DNA from: Chlorobaculum sp. MV4-Y
GTDB lineage: Bacteria > Bacteroidota > Chlorobiia > Chlorobiales > Chlorobiaceae
Assembly: GCF_025244685.1 (NCBI RefSeq)
Contig: NZ_CP104202.1
Span: 374,323-438,322, forward strand
DNA length: 64,000 nt
Direction of reading: 5' to 3'
Shown here: positions 1-8,033 of the stretch, piece by piece
Layout of the letters: each line of letters starts with the position of its first letter
How positions within the stretch are numbered: position 1 is the stretch's first letter
Program-made: the position numbers and the translations under genes
Notes under the pieces: generated by a model
What the model saw: the letters and a program-made list of their open reading frames with translations, nothing else
Databases searched by the model: none
Told to the model about the DNA's origin: nothing

Positions 1-108
1 GTGCTTTGCAGTCTGTTGTGGATTACGTATCGTCGTGCAACGAAAGCAGCGATGACGGGCGATACAGCAAGCGATGCCTGTGAAGATCAGTTCGAGACTG
101 TACAGTAA
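1..108 (+). CDS. GT87-family glycosyltransferase, C-terminal fragment (cut by window edge)
   Basis: The first 36 codons in frame 1 encode the tail of a membrane protein and end in TAA. The peptide starts VLCSLLWITYRRAT, which nearly matches the last ~35 residues of the two complete GT87 proteins that follow, so this is the upstream member of a tandem paralogue array. The rest lies outside the window. The spacer to the next gene resembles the spacer between the second and third copies, which suggests that duplication units included the leader region. Confidence 0.85.
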   Translation: MLCSLLWITYRRATKAAMTGDTASDACEDQFETVQ

Positions 109-177
109 GCGATTTTTTTTCTGGAAAACACTTCGACAATGCCGGAAAAATCCGAACACGCAAGAGAGAGAAAGACC

Positions 178-1383
178 ATGAAAACCGACGCGCATTGGCT
201 CAACCGCAAGCGCCTCATTTTTTATTCCCGCGTCTTTCTGCTTCTGTTCCTTGTCATTGGCGTAGGGTTGGTGGTAACGTCGAAAAATATGGTTACCGGC
301 GACTTTATTCTGGCCTGGGCTGCATCGCATCTTGCCTTGGCAGGACATGCTCAGGATGCCTACAGCATACCCTCACTCATCAAGGCTCAACAAATTGCAG
401 AACCGGGGCCGCAGGACGTTTACGGATGGTTCTACCCGCCATCATACTACCTTGTTATTCTGCCTCTGGCGTTGCTGCCGTACGCAGTAGCATACTGGAG
501 CTTCATGCTGTCAACGCTGGCTGGCTATCTTCTGGTATTGCGCCGCATCGTCCGGGGCAGGGCGGCGATGTGGTGTCTGGCCGGTTTCTCCGGGTTGTGG
601 ATGAACTTTTATGACGGCCAGAACGGCTTCTTGACTGCGGCAATCGCCGGCGCGGCACTGCTTGGCGTTGATCGACGGCCTGTCCTGGCCGGGTTGTTCA
701 TCGGCCTGCTTGCCATCAAACCGCATCTTGCGATGCTCTTTCCGGTGGCATTACTCGCCATTGGCGCTTGGCGGACGTTGATAACCGCTGCCGTGACGGC
801 GATTACCTTTATGGTTGCCGGAACGGCAATTCTGGGAACCGCTGTGCTGAAAGCATTTCTCGCGAGCCTTGGCGATGCCCGGCATTTATGTCTGGAAAAC
901 GGCTCTCTTCTCTGGAGTAAAATGCCTTCGGTATTTGCTTTCATGCGCCTGCTCGGAACGCCTGTCACGTGGGCGTATGTCGCTCATTTCATCGTTGCCG
1001 TAGTGGCCGTGATGGCTGTCTGGCGCGTCTGGCGCAATTGTCGGAACCGCAACCTGCGTAACGCAGCCCTGATGACGGCAACGTTTCTGGTCAGCCCCTA
1101 TGTATTGTTTTACGATCTGGCATGGCTGGCCTTTCCGATTGCCTGGCTGGCGTTGGACGGGTTGCGCTCCGGCTGGTTGCGCGGCGAGCGCGAAGTGCTC
1201 GTGGCGGCGTGGTTGCTGCCGTTGCTGATGATGGTACAGATAATTGCGCATCTGAACGTGCAGGCGGGGCCGTTGGTGCTGTGCAGCCTGTTGTGGATTA
1301 CATATCGCCGGGCTACGTCAGCATCAATGACAGGTGCTGCTGCAACCGCAGGCCATGCAGATCAGTACGAGATAATACAGTAA
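178..1383 (+). CDS. GT87 (DUF2029) polytopic membrane glycosyltransferase, copy 2
   Basis: A predicted 401-residue integral membrane protein with about ten hydrophobic segments. GT87 enzymes are GT-C-fold, polyprenyl-phosphate-sugar-dependent transferases that act on the outer face of the cytoplasmic membrane. An acidic residue in the first extracytoplasmic loop (GDFILAWAASHLALAGHA) matches the usual position of the catalytic Asp. I chose the ATG at 178 (MKTDAHW) because it aligns with MNANLHW in the next copy and has a purine-rich stretch upstream; an in-frame ATG at 139 would add 13 residues. It is closely similar along its whole length to the downstream copy. The acceptor and sugar cannot be told from sequence. 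Confidence 0.82.
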   Translation: MKTDAHWLNRKRLIFYSRVFLLLFLVIGVGLVVTSKNMVTGDFILAWAASHLALAGHAQDAYSIPSLIKAQQIAEPGPQDVYGWFYPPSYYLVILPLALLPYAVAYWSFMLSTLAGYLLVLRRIVRGRAAMWCLAGFSGLWMNFYDGQNGFLTAAIAGAALLGVDRRPVLAGLFIGLLAIKPHLAMLFPVALLAIGAWRTLITAAVTAITFMVAGTAILGTAVLKAFLASLGDARHLCLENGSLLWSKMPSVFAFMRLLGTPVTWAYVAHFIVAVVAVMAVWRVWRNCRNRNLRNAALMTATFLVSPYVLFYDLAWLAFPIAWLALDGLRSGWLRGEREVLVAAWLLPLLMMVQIIAHLNVQAGPLVLCSLLWITYRRATSASMTGAAATAGHADQYEIIQ

Positions 1384-1458
1384 TCAGAAAGTGCCTTACT
1401 TGGCACTGGAAACATTTCGTCGATGCCGGATCTGAATACAACATCTGGGAAAAAGACC

Positions 1459-2658
1459 ATGAACGCCAACTTGCATTGGCTCAACCAAAAGCGCCTCATC
1501 TTTTATTCCCGCATCTCTCTGGCTCTATTTCTTGTAATCGGTTCAGGGTTTGTTTTAACACCGGATGGACTACCTATCTGTAGAGACTTTATTACATTCT
1601 GGACGGCATCGCATCTTGCCTTGACGGGGCATGCTCAGGATGCCTACAACATTTCCTTGCTTTTAAAGGCTGAGCAAGCTGATGTGCCGTTATCGCAAAT
1701 CCCTTTACCATGGTTCTACCCGCCACCGTTCTATCTTGTTGTGCTTCCGCTGGCGTTACTCCCATTCCTTGCAGCGTACTGGACTTTCACATTGTCAACG
1801 CTGGGCGGTTATTTTCTGGTGTTGCGGCGTATCGTCCGGGGCAAGACGGCGATGTGGTGTCTGGCCGGTTTCTCCGGATTGTGGATAAACCTCTTTCACG
1901 GCCACAACGCTTTCCTGACTGCAGCGCTCGCCGGTGCGGCGTTGCTCAGCGTTGAGCGAAGGCCGGTACTGGCCGGGGTGTTCATCGGTCTGCTTGCCAT
2001 CAAACCGCATCTCGCGATTCTCTTTCCTGTGGTGTTACTCGCCATTGGTGCGTGGCGGACTTTGATAACTGCCGTCGTCACGGTGATCATATTTATGGCT
2101 ATAGGTACGGTAACCCTCGGAACCGGTGTGTTGACGGGGTTCATTGCAAATCTTGGCTATGCGCGTCTGTATGTGGAAACAGGGTTGCTTCCCTGGGTAA
2201 AAACACCCACGGTATTTGCTTTTTTGCGTCTGCTTGGAATGCCCGTAGCATGGGCGTATGTAGTCCATTTTGTCGTTGCTGCGGGGGCTGTGATCGTTGT
2301 ATGGCATGTGTGGCGGCGCAGCCAAAACCGGAATTTGCGCAGCGCAGCTTTGATGACGGCTACGTTTCTGGTCAGCCCATACGTTTTTGATTACGACTTG
2401 GCTTGGTTGGCTTTCCCTATCGCTTGGCTGGCATTGGACAGCTTGCGTAACGGCTGGCTGCGTGGTGAGCGTGAAGTGCTCGTTGCCGCCTGGTTGTTAC
2501 CGTTGGTGATGGTCTTTATAGCGGCATCTCTTAATGTGCAGATTGGGTCGTTCGTGCTTTGTAGCCTGTTGTGGATTATATATCGTCGGGCTACGACGAC
2601 TTCGATGATGGGCGCTGTAGTCATCGACGATCATGCGGATCAGTACGAGATACCCTAA
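1459..2658 (+). CDS. GT87 (DUF2029) polytopic membrane glycosyltransferase, copy 3
   Basis: A 399-residue paralogue of the preceding gene, with long shared blocks such as RRIVRGKTAMWCLAGFSGLW and the motif DFITFWTASHLALTGHA, whose Asp is the likely catalytic residue. The start at 1459 (MNANLHW) matches the chosen start of copy 2; an in-frame ATG lies at 1423. Differences cluster in the luminal loops (residues ~55-85) and around residues 215-255, where acceptor specificity could differ. The last gene of the tandem array; no downstream partner on the same strand. Confidence 0.82.
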   Translation: MNANLHWLNQKRLIFYSRISLALFLVIGSGFVLTPDGLPICRDFITFWTASHLALTGHAQDAYNISLLLKAEQADVPLSQIPLPWFYPPPFYLVVLPLALLPFLAAYWTFTLSTLGGYFLVLRRIVRGKTAMWCLAGFSGLWINLFHGHNAFLTAALAGAALLSVERRPVLAGVFIGLLAIKPHLAILFPVVLLAIGAWRTLITAVVTVIIFMAIGTVTLGTGVLTGFIANLGYARLYVETGLLPWVKTPTVFAFLRLLGMPVAWAYVVHFVVAAGAVIVVWHVWRRSQNRNLRSAALMTATFLVSPYVFDYDLAWLAFPIAWLALDSLRNGWLRGEREVLVAAWLLPLVMVFIAASLNVQIGSFVLCSLLWIIYRRATTTSMMGAVVIDDHADQYEIP

Positions 2659-2708
2659 GTTGTGTCGCCAAAGTGCTGTGAACGCTAACCCAAAACTGTT
2701 GGCAGGCA

Positions 2709-2739
2709 TACCGGCATCATAAATCACAAAATGCCGGTA
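2709..2739. other. 9-bp inverted repeat between convergent genes
   Basis: TACCGGCAT (2709-2717) pairs perfectly with ATGCCGGTA (2731-2739) across a 13-nt loop. It sits between the convergent GT87 and GT2 genes. There is no T-run on either side, so it is not a classical intrinsic terminator, but its position fits a 3'-end structure. The rest of the 2659-2854 gap shows no gene. Confidence 0.4.
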
Positions 2740-2854
2740 ATCACTCAAGAGCCATTATCTGTTGCAGCTCGAAGGCTGTAAACGGCGTATTATTCGGGGT
2801 TCACGTCCCAACTGGCTCAAATGCGGCCGCCGCTCGGACTTTTTATGGATAGTT

Positions 2855-3661
2855 TTATGCCTCATACTGGCCATTACAAGCATGTTGATGAAGAACGTCA
2901 TATTTGCATTCATGAAAGAAGCCAAAGCGCTGCATACTTGCTTTAGTTGTGGTAATGACTACATCTAAAGCATATTTGAGGCCATTCACATAACAGATTT
3001 CATCACCATAATATGTTGGAATTGGACGTTCTGCAATACGGAATCCCCAAAGAATCAATTGGATGATGATTTCGGTATCGAAATGGAAATCTGGGGTATT
3101 TAAATGAAAAGGGATTTGCTTCAAGGCCTTTACAGAATATGCTCTGTAACCCGAGTGAAATTCGCTTAAAGAGGTTTTTAGCATGATATTCTGAAACAGT
3201 GTCAGAATTTTATTGCCAACAAACTTATAGGCGGGCATCCCTCCTTTTAGTGCTCCGAAAGGAGTCATCATTCTTGAGCCAAATACGGCCTCTGCCTCTC
3301 CCTTTGTAACCGGTGTTATGAGATCACGCAAGTATTCCGGAGCATATTGCCCATCGCCATGGAGCAGTGCCACACAGTCGAAATCATGCTCGATAGCGTA
3401 TTGGTAGCCTATCTTCTGATTTCCGCCATATCCCTGGTTTTCGGGGTTTACCAGAACCTTGGTACTGAATTTTATTTTGCCGCTTTGTATTGTCTCAAGG
3501 CAGCGTGATACAGTGTGGTCAGAAGATTTATCGTCTATAATCAGCACTTCGGTATCAAAATCATCGAGAAGGTCAGAAGGAATACGCATAAGAATGTTCT
3601 CAATCGTACTTTCCGCATTATAGGCTACTATAAAAATTAAAATGCTCGGTTTCCTATCCAT
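2855..3661 (-). CDS. GT2 family glycosyltransferase (dolichyl-phosphate mannosyltransferase-like)
   Basis: A 268-residue GT-A-fold transferase. It has the N-terminal nucleotide-binding start (ILIFIVAYNAESTIENIL), an acidic motif IIDDKSSD, the DGQY motif of DPM/GtrB-type enzymes and a late PTYYGDE. These enzymes load a sugar from NDP-sugar onto polyprenyl phosphate on the cytoplasmic side. The start is taken at 3661 (MDRKPS), because the 29 codons upstream are Lys/Arg-rich and unlike the family. It lies 37 nt downstream of a GT-C transferase on the same strand. A plausible job is to make the lipid-linked sugar donor for that partner. No C-terminal membrane segments were seen. Confidence 0.85.
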   Translation of the reverse strand: MDRKPSILIFIVAYNAESTIENILMRIPSDLLDDFDTEVLIIDDKSSDHTVSRCLETIQSGKIKFSTKVLVNPENQGYGGNQKIGYQYAIEHDFDCVALLHGDGQYAPEYLRDLITPVTKGEAEAVFGSRMMTPFGALKGGMPAYKFVGNKILTLFQNIMLKTSLSEFHSGYRAYSVKALKQIPFHLNTPDFHFDTEIIIQLILWGFRIAERPIPTYYGDEICYVNGLKYALDVVITTTKASMQRFGFFHECKYDVLHQHACNGQYEA

Positions 3662-3698
3662 TGCTTTTTTCTTTTTAAAGAGCTGTATCTGCGTGAGC

Positions 3699-5585
3699 CT
3701 ATAAACCTGAATGCCTCGATAGCGACTTTTGAGCAAAACCCTCCCCAATTATAGGGCAGCTATTTTGTAAAAGCAAATTGTTTGCGGGTATCCCTTTAAC
3801 CGGAGCGTCAGGAAGAGTGTTTTCCGGCTTCTTGCTCGTATCCCCCTGGTTGCCATCCGATGTTTCCGGGGTTTTTCTTTTCAGAACTTCTATCCACCAT
3901 TTCGAACGCGGTGCGCCAGGCGCCTCCGCGCCCCATCGGGAGTGGGACTTGTCACTGAAAATCTCGACCAGGCCTACCCGTGTATAATATTGAGCTTTGT
4001 GCCGTTTGATCCATTTGAGCAACTGCCAGTCGGAAGCCCTGCTCGGGGGCCATGATGAGGGAAGAGATGTTGGATCTGTATAAACGATATATGCCGGTTG
4101 AGCATTCTCTATCTCCCGGGCCATCTGCTCCTGCATTTCCAGGGATAAGCTGTGGTCTCCCTTCATGGTATCGGTGGATAAGTCAAGGTCTTCTTTCATG
4201 GTATAGGTGTAAACATAGCCGGTGGCCGCCCGCCGCCCGGAGTAGAAATAAATCTCGGGTTCAGACCCGATCACGGCAACGAGGTCATCTTCTCTCGTAT
4301 GCGATCTGATGTAATCGGCAATTTCAAGGGTTTCCGAAAAGGGAGAATCAGCGCCGTAAGTAGAGCGGCTGGCGTCGTTTGGGCTCATCCAGAAGAGGAA
4401 TGCGCGCTGCTGGAACAGGGTGAAGGCCAGGGCAAGTCCGGTTATGAGCAGCCCGATACTGCATTGGCCCCGGGGCGGCACGCGGCTCGGCAGGAGCGTT
4501 GTTAGTGAACTTACTCCCACGCCTGCCAGTACTGCGGCAGCCGGTAGCAGGAGCACAAAGTAGTGAGGTCGAAAGATGAACCCGGGACAAATGGCCAGAA
4601 AGGAGAAGAGCGTGAACAACAGGAGAAATGCCCGGTATTTTCTCGCCTCTTTGTGCCAGAGAGTAGCACTCAGGCCAATGTAGGCCAGAATCCACAGCGG
4701 CCAACTGACGCTCATTATCGGGGTCGCGTAGTGCGCGAAGATGGCTAACGCATATTTGAGGGGTATTTCGCTGATGTATGCTCTCGAGTACTCGAAGGTC
4801 CAATACCGGAATTGACCAAATGAGCCGGATACCAGAAAGACTATGCAGGTTACGGCGTAAGGCAGCAGTATGCCGCTGCACAAGGCAAGCGCGTGCCAGC
4901 CGAGAAGCTTCCAGGAGAACGGCCGGCTGCCCGGGTATTGAGTGAGGAAAATCACCACGCCCGCCGGGATGAAGGCAATGCCATGCTGTTTAATGATGAA
5001 GCCCAGTCCAAGAAGAAGGCCCGATGCGAAGAACAGCCACCATCGCCTTTTTTCGAGTGCGATGAGGAGTAGAAGCAAGCCCGCCACCGCGGGCAGAATG
5101 ACGAAATGCTCCGCGTTTGCAAAAACGCCTTGAACAGACTGGCTCACTGACAATACGGCAAAGCTTCCCGCCGCAGCAAGACCGGTCAGGGAGTTGATCA
5201 GACGTCGTGCGAGCAGAAAAATGAGAATGGACGTTACGCTGTTTATAAGCAGCAGGCCGGCGTGTACGCCAATGTGGGTTTGTCCGAAGATCGAAAGCAC
5301 CACAGCGTACGCCGCATAGATGCCAGGCAGCTTCATGCTGTAGAGGTGCTGGTAGGGAAGGAGCCCTTGCAGCAGCAGTTGTGCGCCATAGGCGTACTCG
5401 CCCTCATCACGCTCCATTGGAACGTTGAGCAAATGGTACCTGATTCCCGCCACGAACAGAAGTATCGCCAGGAGGAACCACCATGCGCCACGTTCTGCGT
5501 GACTCTTCTGCAAACGAAACCTCTTTTCACGCTGCTGCTGAATCGGCTGATCCCACTGTTTACTATCGCGGTGTTTTCCCGGCAT
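3699..5585 (-). CDS. GT-C glycosyltransferase, PMT/ArnT-like (GT39/GT83 superfamily)
   Basis: A 628-residue protein with an N-terminal basic tail, about twelve transmembrane segments, and a soluble C-terminal part (residues ~440-628). The first extracytoplasmic loop carries ERDEGEYAYGAQLL, the acidic DE motif that PMT/ArnT-type enzymes use to bind polyprenyl-phosphate sugar and catalyse transfer outside the membrane. The last ~70 residues are hydrophilic and low in complexity. It is cotranscribed with the GT2 gene downstream, which fits a donor-synthase/transferase pair for envelope glycan or glycoprotein modification. The substrate is unknown. Confidence 0.8.
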   Translation of the reverse strand: MPGKHRDSKQWDQPIQQQREKRFRLQKSHAERGAWWFLLAILLFVAGIRYHLLNVPMERDEGEYAYGAQLLLQGLLPYQHLYSMKLPGIYAAYAVVLSIFGQTHIGVHAGLLLINSVTSILIFLLARRLINSLTGLAAAGSFAVLSVSQSVQGVFANAEHFVILPAVAGLLLLLIALEKRRWWLFFASGLLLGLGFIIKQHGIAFIPAGVVIFLTQYPGSRPFSWKLLGWHALALCSGILLPYAVTCIVFLVSGSFGQFRYWTFEYSRAYISEIPLKYALAIFAHYATPIMSVSWPLWILAYIGLSATLWHKEARKYRAFLLLFTLFSFLAICPGFIFRPHYFVLLLPAAAVLAGVGVSSLTTLLPSRVPPRGQCSIGLLITGLALAFTLFQQRAFLFWMSPNDASRSTYGADSPFSETLEIADYIRSHTREDDLVAVIGSEPEIYFYSGRRAATGYVYTYTMKEDLDLSTDTMKGDHSLSLEMQEQMAREIENAQPAYIVYTDPTSLPSSWPPSRASDWQLLKWIKRHKAQYYTRVGLVEIFSDKSHSRWGAEAPGAPRSKWWIEVLKRKTPETSDGNQGDTSKKPENTLPDAPVKGIPANNLLLQNSCPIIGEGFAQKSLSRHSGL

Positions 5586-5639
5586 GGGGTTCCATGGTTT
5601 GTTCCATCAGCGCGTGAGGGACTGAAGGCATGAACGCGG

Positions 5640-5815
5640 TTGGGGCAAGCTCCCTTGTAGTCGTTGAACCACTGCTTCAAACCTCCGGGGAGTTCGAGGC
5701 CATCGTCCCGTTGTACTCAGGTAAATGTACTCATATTTGACACGCTGCCATAACCGTTTGATGAAAACGCGCTGTCGCGTAGTCGTCTTTTGCCGTCCTG
5801 TAGAGCTGATTTGGC
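5640..5815 (-). pseudogene. IS3-family transposase (OrfB) relic, frameshifted
   Basis: On the minus strand three frames together rebuild the C-terminal part of an IS3-type DDE transposase. They read QDGKRRLRDS, then VFIKRLWQRVKYEYIYL, then GLKQWFNDYKGACPNRVHA. These correspond to the family pattern MDGKGR..DN-VFIERLWRSVKYE.IYL-GL..WF..YN..RPH. At least two frameshifts separate the pieces, and the rest of the catalytic domain and the terminal repeats are missing. The remaining sequence to 5954 shows no gene. Confidence 0.75.
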
Positions 5816-5954
5816 TTACTGGATGACGGCCCTTTTCTGGTGCTCGAAAGCTACCGGAAATCTGGCGGGTAAGGTGGTCTGGACGCTGAAAATGTCTGGT
5901 CTTCGTGCGGGGTGCGCGGGGCGTGAGGGTTACACGGGGGAGGTGCGGATGGGG

Positions 5955-6095
5955 TCAGCTCAGTCTCCGGAACGCCGATGCTTTGATGGCAGCGAAGAGC
6001 GTCGTGCCGGGCGCGATGCCGAGTTCTTCGGCGGCGGAGCGGACGATTTCTGCGACAAGCGTTTTGCCGCCGGATTCGAGTACGATGCCTTTGCA
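5955..6095 (-). other. In-frame continuation of modC past TGA (TOBE-like tail)
   Basis: After the modC TGA (6096-6098) the same frame stays open for 46 codons to a second TGA at 5955-5957. The peptide reads GIVLESGGKTLVAEIVRSA... and ends with IKASAFRRLS. That is the typical second half of a molybdate-binding TOBE/Mop domain, which ends in a KAS-type motif. The protein is therefore either truncated by a recent nonsense mutation, or this is the relic of a second TOBE unit fused by deletion, or the TGA is read through. Confidence 0.7.
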
Positions 6096-6977
6096 TCAGT
6101 GCTCTTCGGGCAGCTTCATCACAATGGGATTGAACGCCTTCGAGGCGACAAGCACCTGATCGCCCGGCGAGAGGTTGGCAAGATCGTTTTCGCACAGTAC
6201 GACCTCGGCCAGTTCGTTGCCGGTTTCGACGACGGCGAGATAGATCGCATCGATCTTGCGAATACTCAGAATCGTGCTGACAAATGAGAACTTGTTCGAG
6301 GTGATCCGTTTGAAAAACACTTCGAGCGGTGTGCCGTGTTTTGCGATTTTGCCTTTTTCGATCACCGCGACCCTGTCGGAGAGCTTGAAAACCTCCTGCT
6401 TGTCATGAGAAACCAGCAGGGTCGAAAGTCCAAAGGCCCGATGCGTCTTGAGAATTTCCTCTTGCAACCGCCGTCTCGTGTTCGGGTCGAGCGCCGAGAG
6501 CGGTTCGTCGAGCAAAAGAATATCAGGAGTTCTCAGAATTGCCCTCGCCAGTGCAACCCGCTGCTTCTGACCGCCGGAGAGGGTTGCCGGATAACGGTCG
6601 GCGAGCGAGTCGAGTCCGGTCAGGGTGAGCATCTTGTCCACTTCGCCCGGCTTTTTTTTCTCCTGGGCGAACAGCAGGTTTTCTCGCACGGTCATGGTTG
6701 GAAAAAGCGCATAATCCTGAAAAACCAGACCAACTTTGCGCTTTTGCGGCGGTATGTCGATCCCGGTCTTGCTGTCGAACCACCTCTTTCCGTTCACTTC
6801 TATTTTTCCGGTGTCCGGTTTTTCAAGCCCCGCGAGCATCCGCAACAGCGTTGTTTTTCCGCTGCCCGATTTGCCATAGAGCGTCAGAAGCGTTTCCGGC
6901 GCGATCTCCAGATTTACGGACAGTTCAAACGGGCCATCCGCACCGATGAGTTTTTTTGTGACGTCAATCCGTATCAC
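6096..6977 (-). CDS. modC: Molybdate ABC transporter ATP-binding protein
   Basis: A 293-residue ATPase that powers molybdate import. Walker A is GKSGSGKT (residues 35-42), the signature LSGGQKQR (~133-140), Walker B ILLLDEP (~153-159), and the switch His lies in LLVSHDKQE. The C-terminal ~65 residues form a regulatory TOBE domain. It overlaps modB by 4 nt (translational coupling) and is the last gene of the mod operon. The annotated end is an in-frame TGA, followed by 46 more codons of TOBE-like sequence, so the ancestral protein was probably longer. ATPase function should not depend on that tail. Confidence 0.93.
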   Translation of the reverse strand: MIRIDVTKKLIGADGPFELSVNLEIAPETLLTLYGKSGSGKTTLLRMLAGLEKPDTGKIEVNGKRWFDSKTGIDIPPQKRKVGLVFQDYALFPTMTVRENLLFAQEKKKPGEVDKMLTLTGLDSLADRYPATLSGGQKQRVALARAILRTPDILLLDEPLSALDPNTRRRLQEEILKTHRAFGLSTLLVSHDKQEVFKLSDRVAVIEKGKIAKHGTPLEVFFKRITSNKFSFVSTILSIRKIDAIYLAVVETGNELAEVVLCENDLANLSPGDQVLVASKAFNPIVMKLPEEH

Positions 6978-7642
6978 CTGATATCGAGTTTTTTATTGAC
7001 GAGATAGACTGTCAGAAGAATCGCAAAGGAGAAGATGAAAAGGATCGCGGCGTACAGGTGCGCGGTCTGATAATCGAGCGATTCGACGAGGTCGTAGATG
7101 GCTATCGAAGCTACCTTGGTCTCTCCCGCGATACTGCCGCCGATCATGAGCACAACGCCAAACTCGCCGACCGTATGGGCAAATGCGAGAACTCCTCCGG
7201 TCAACAGAGCGCTTTTCATCGACGGCAGAATGACCCTGAACATGGTCTCGATCTTTGACTTGCCGAGGCTGTAACTCGCATCGATCAGGTTGGCGGGAAC
7301 AGCGTTGAAGCCCGCCTGCAAGGGGTGTACCATGAATGGAAAACTGAAAATAACCGATCCGAGTACCAGGCCGTCGAAGCTGAAGGCGAGCTGGTGGCCG
7401 AGCAGTTGCTCCCAAAGCTGGCCGAGCCAGCCGTTCCGGCTGAACATGAGCAGAAAATAGAAGCCCAGCACCGATGGCGGCAAGACGAGCGGCAAGGCGA
7501 AGATTGCTTCGAGCACCGGTTTGATGCGGGTTTTCGTCCGAAACAGGAGCCACGCGCTCGGCAGACCGAGCAGGTAGAGGATGACGGTCGTTATGAATGC
7601 AAGCTTGAGGGTCAGCGCAAGAGGTTCGAGGTCAAGTGTCAT
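6974..7642 (-). CDS. modB: Molybdate ABC transporter permease
   Basis: A 222-residue membrane permease with five to six hydrophobic segments. The cytoplasmic EAA loop, which docks the ATPase, is visible as ASYSLGKSKIETMFRVILP. The LPLVLPPSVLGFYFL segment is characteristic of ModB. It overlaps the upstream molbindin gene by 11 nt and modC by 4 nt, so the three are probably translated as a unit. Confidence 0.95.
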   Translation of the reverse strand: MTLDLEPLALTLKLAFITTVILYLLGLPSAWLLFRTKTRIKPVLEAIFALPLVLPPSVLGFYFLLMFSRNGWLGQLWEQLLGHQLAFSFDGLVLGSVIFSFPFMVHPLQAGFNAVPANLIDASYSLGKSKIETMFRVILPSMKSALLTGGVLAFAHTVGEFGVVLMIGGSIAGETKVASIAIYDLVESLDYQTAHLYAAILFIFSFAILLTVYLVNKKLDIR

Positions 7643-8033
7643 GGCTTGTCTCCAGTGAAAGTTGGCTTGCCTTGAACATCACGGTCACTTCGTCGCTCAC
7701 TTGCAGCCCGAGCCGTTCGACGGCCCGGGTGGTGATGATGCTGCCGAACTCGCCTGCCTTGCTGTCGAGAGTGATGTCAGACAGAATATCGCCCTGCCTG
7801 ATCGCCCTGACGACTGCCCGAAAGCGATTGCTGAGGCTGATTTCTCCCCTCAGATGCTTGCCCAGCGCCACTTCGCTTTCCTTGAAAAGTACGTGCACCC
7901 GTTTTCCCTGTTGGAACGATGGGGCGAGATCGAAGAGCAGCATCGAAAGCGTTATGCCCGAAGCATCGAGTTCGATACAACACAACGAATCGCTGCGCTG
8001 AATGCCGGTGATGACCGCTGAAAACTTATTCAT
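7632..8033 (-). CDS. Di-TOBE molybdate/tungstate-binding protein (molbindin-like)
   Basis: A 133-residue soluble protein made of two TOBE/Mop repeats (about 1-65 and 68-133). Each repeat ends in a Mop-like motif: RVHVLFKESEVAL and EVTVMFKASQLSL. Molbindins are cytoplasmic oxyanion stores or regulators. It lies inside the mod operon between modA and modB, overlapping modA's end by 8 nt and modB by 11 nt. It has no DNA-binding domain, so it is not a full ModE regulator. Confidence 0.8.
   Translation of the reverse strand: MNKFSAVITGIQRSDSLCCIELDASGITLSMLLFDLAPSFQQGKRVHVLFKESEVALGKHLRGEISLSNRFRAVVRAIRQGDILSDITLDSKAGEFGSIITTRAVERLGLQVSDEVTVMFKASQLSLETSHDT

Noticed and set aside
6093-6101. Selenocysteine codon in modC
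   Set aside because: TGA is followed by Cys-encoding TGC, but no clear SECIS-like hairpin was visible and ModC families do not carry Sec at this site. Nonsense mutation, error or relic is simpler.
5790-6287. 165-codon open frame on + near the modC end
   Set aside because: It overlaps the IS3 relic and the modC tail antisense; the minus strand gives real transposase and TOBE sequence.
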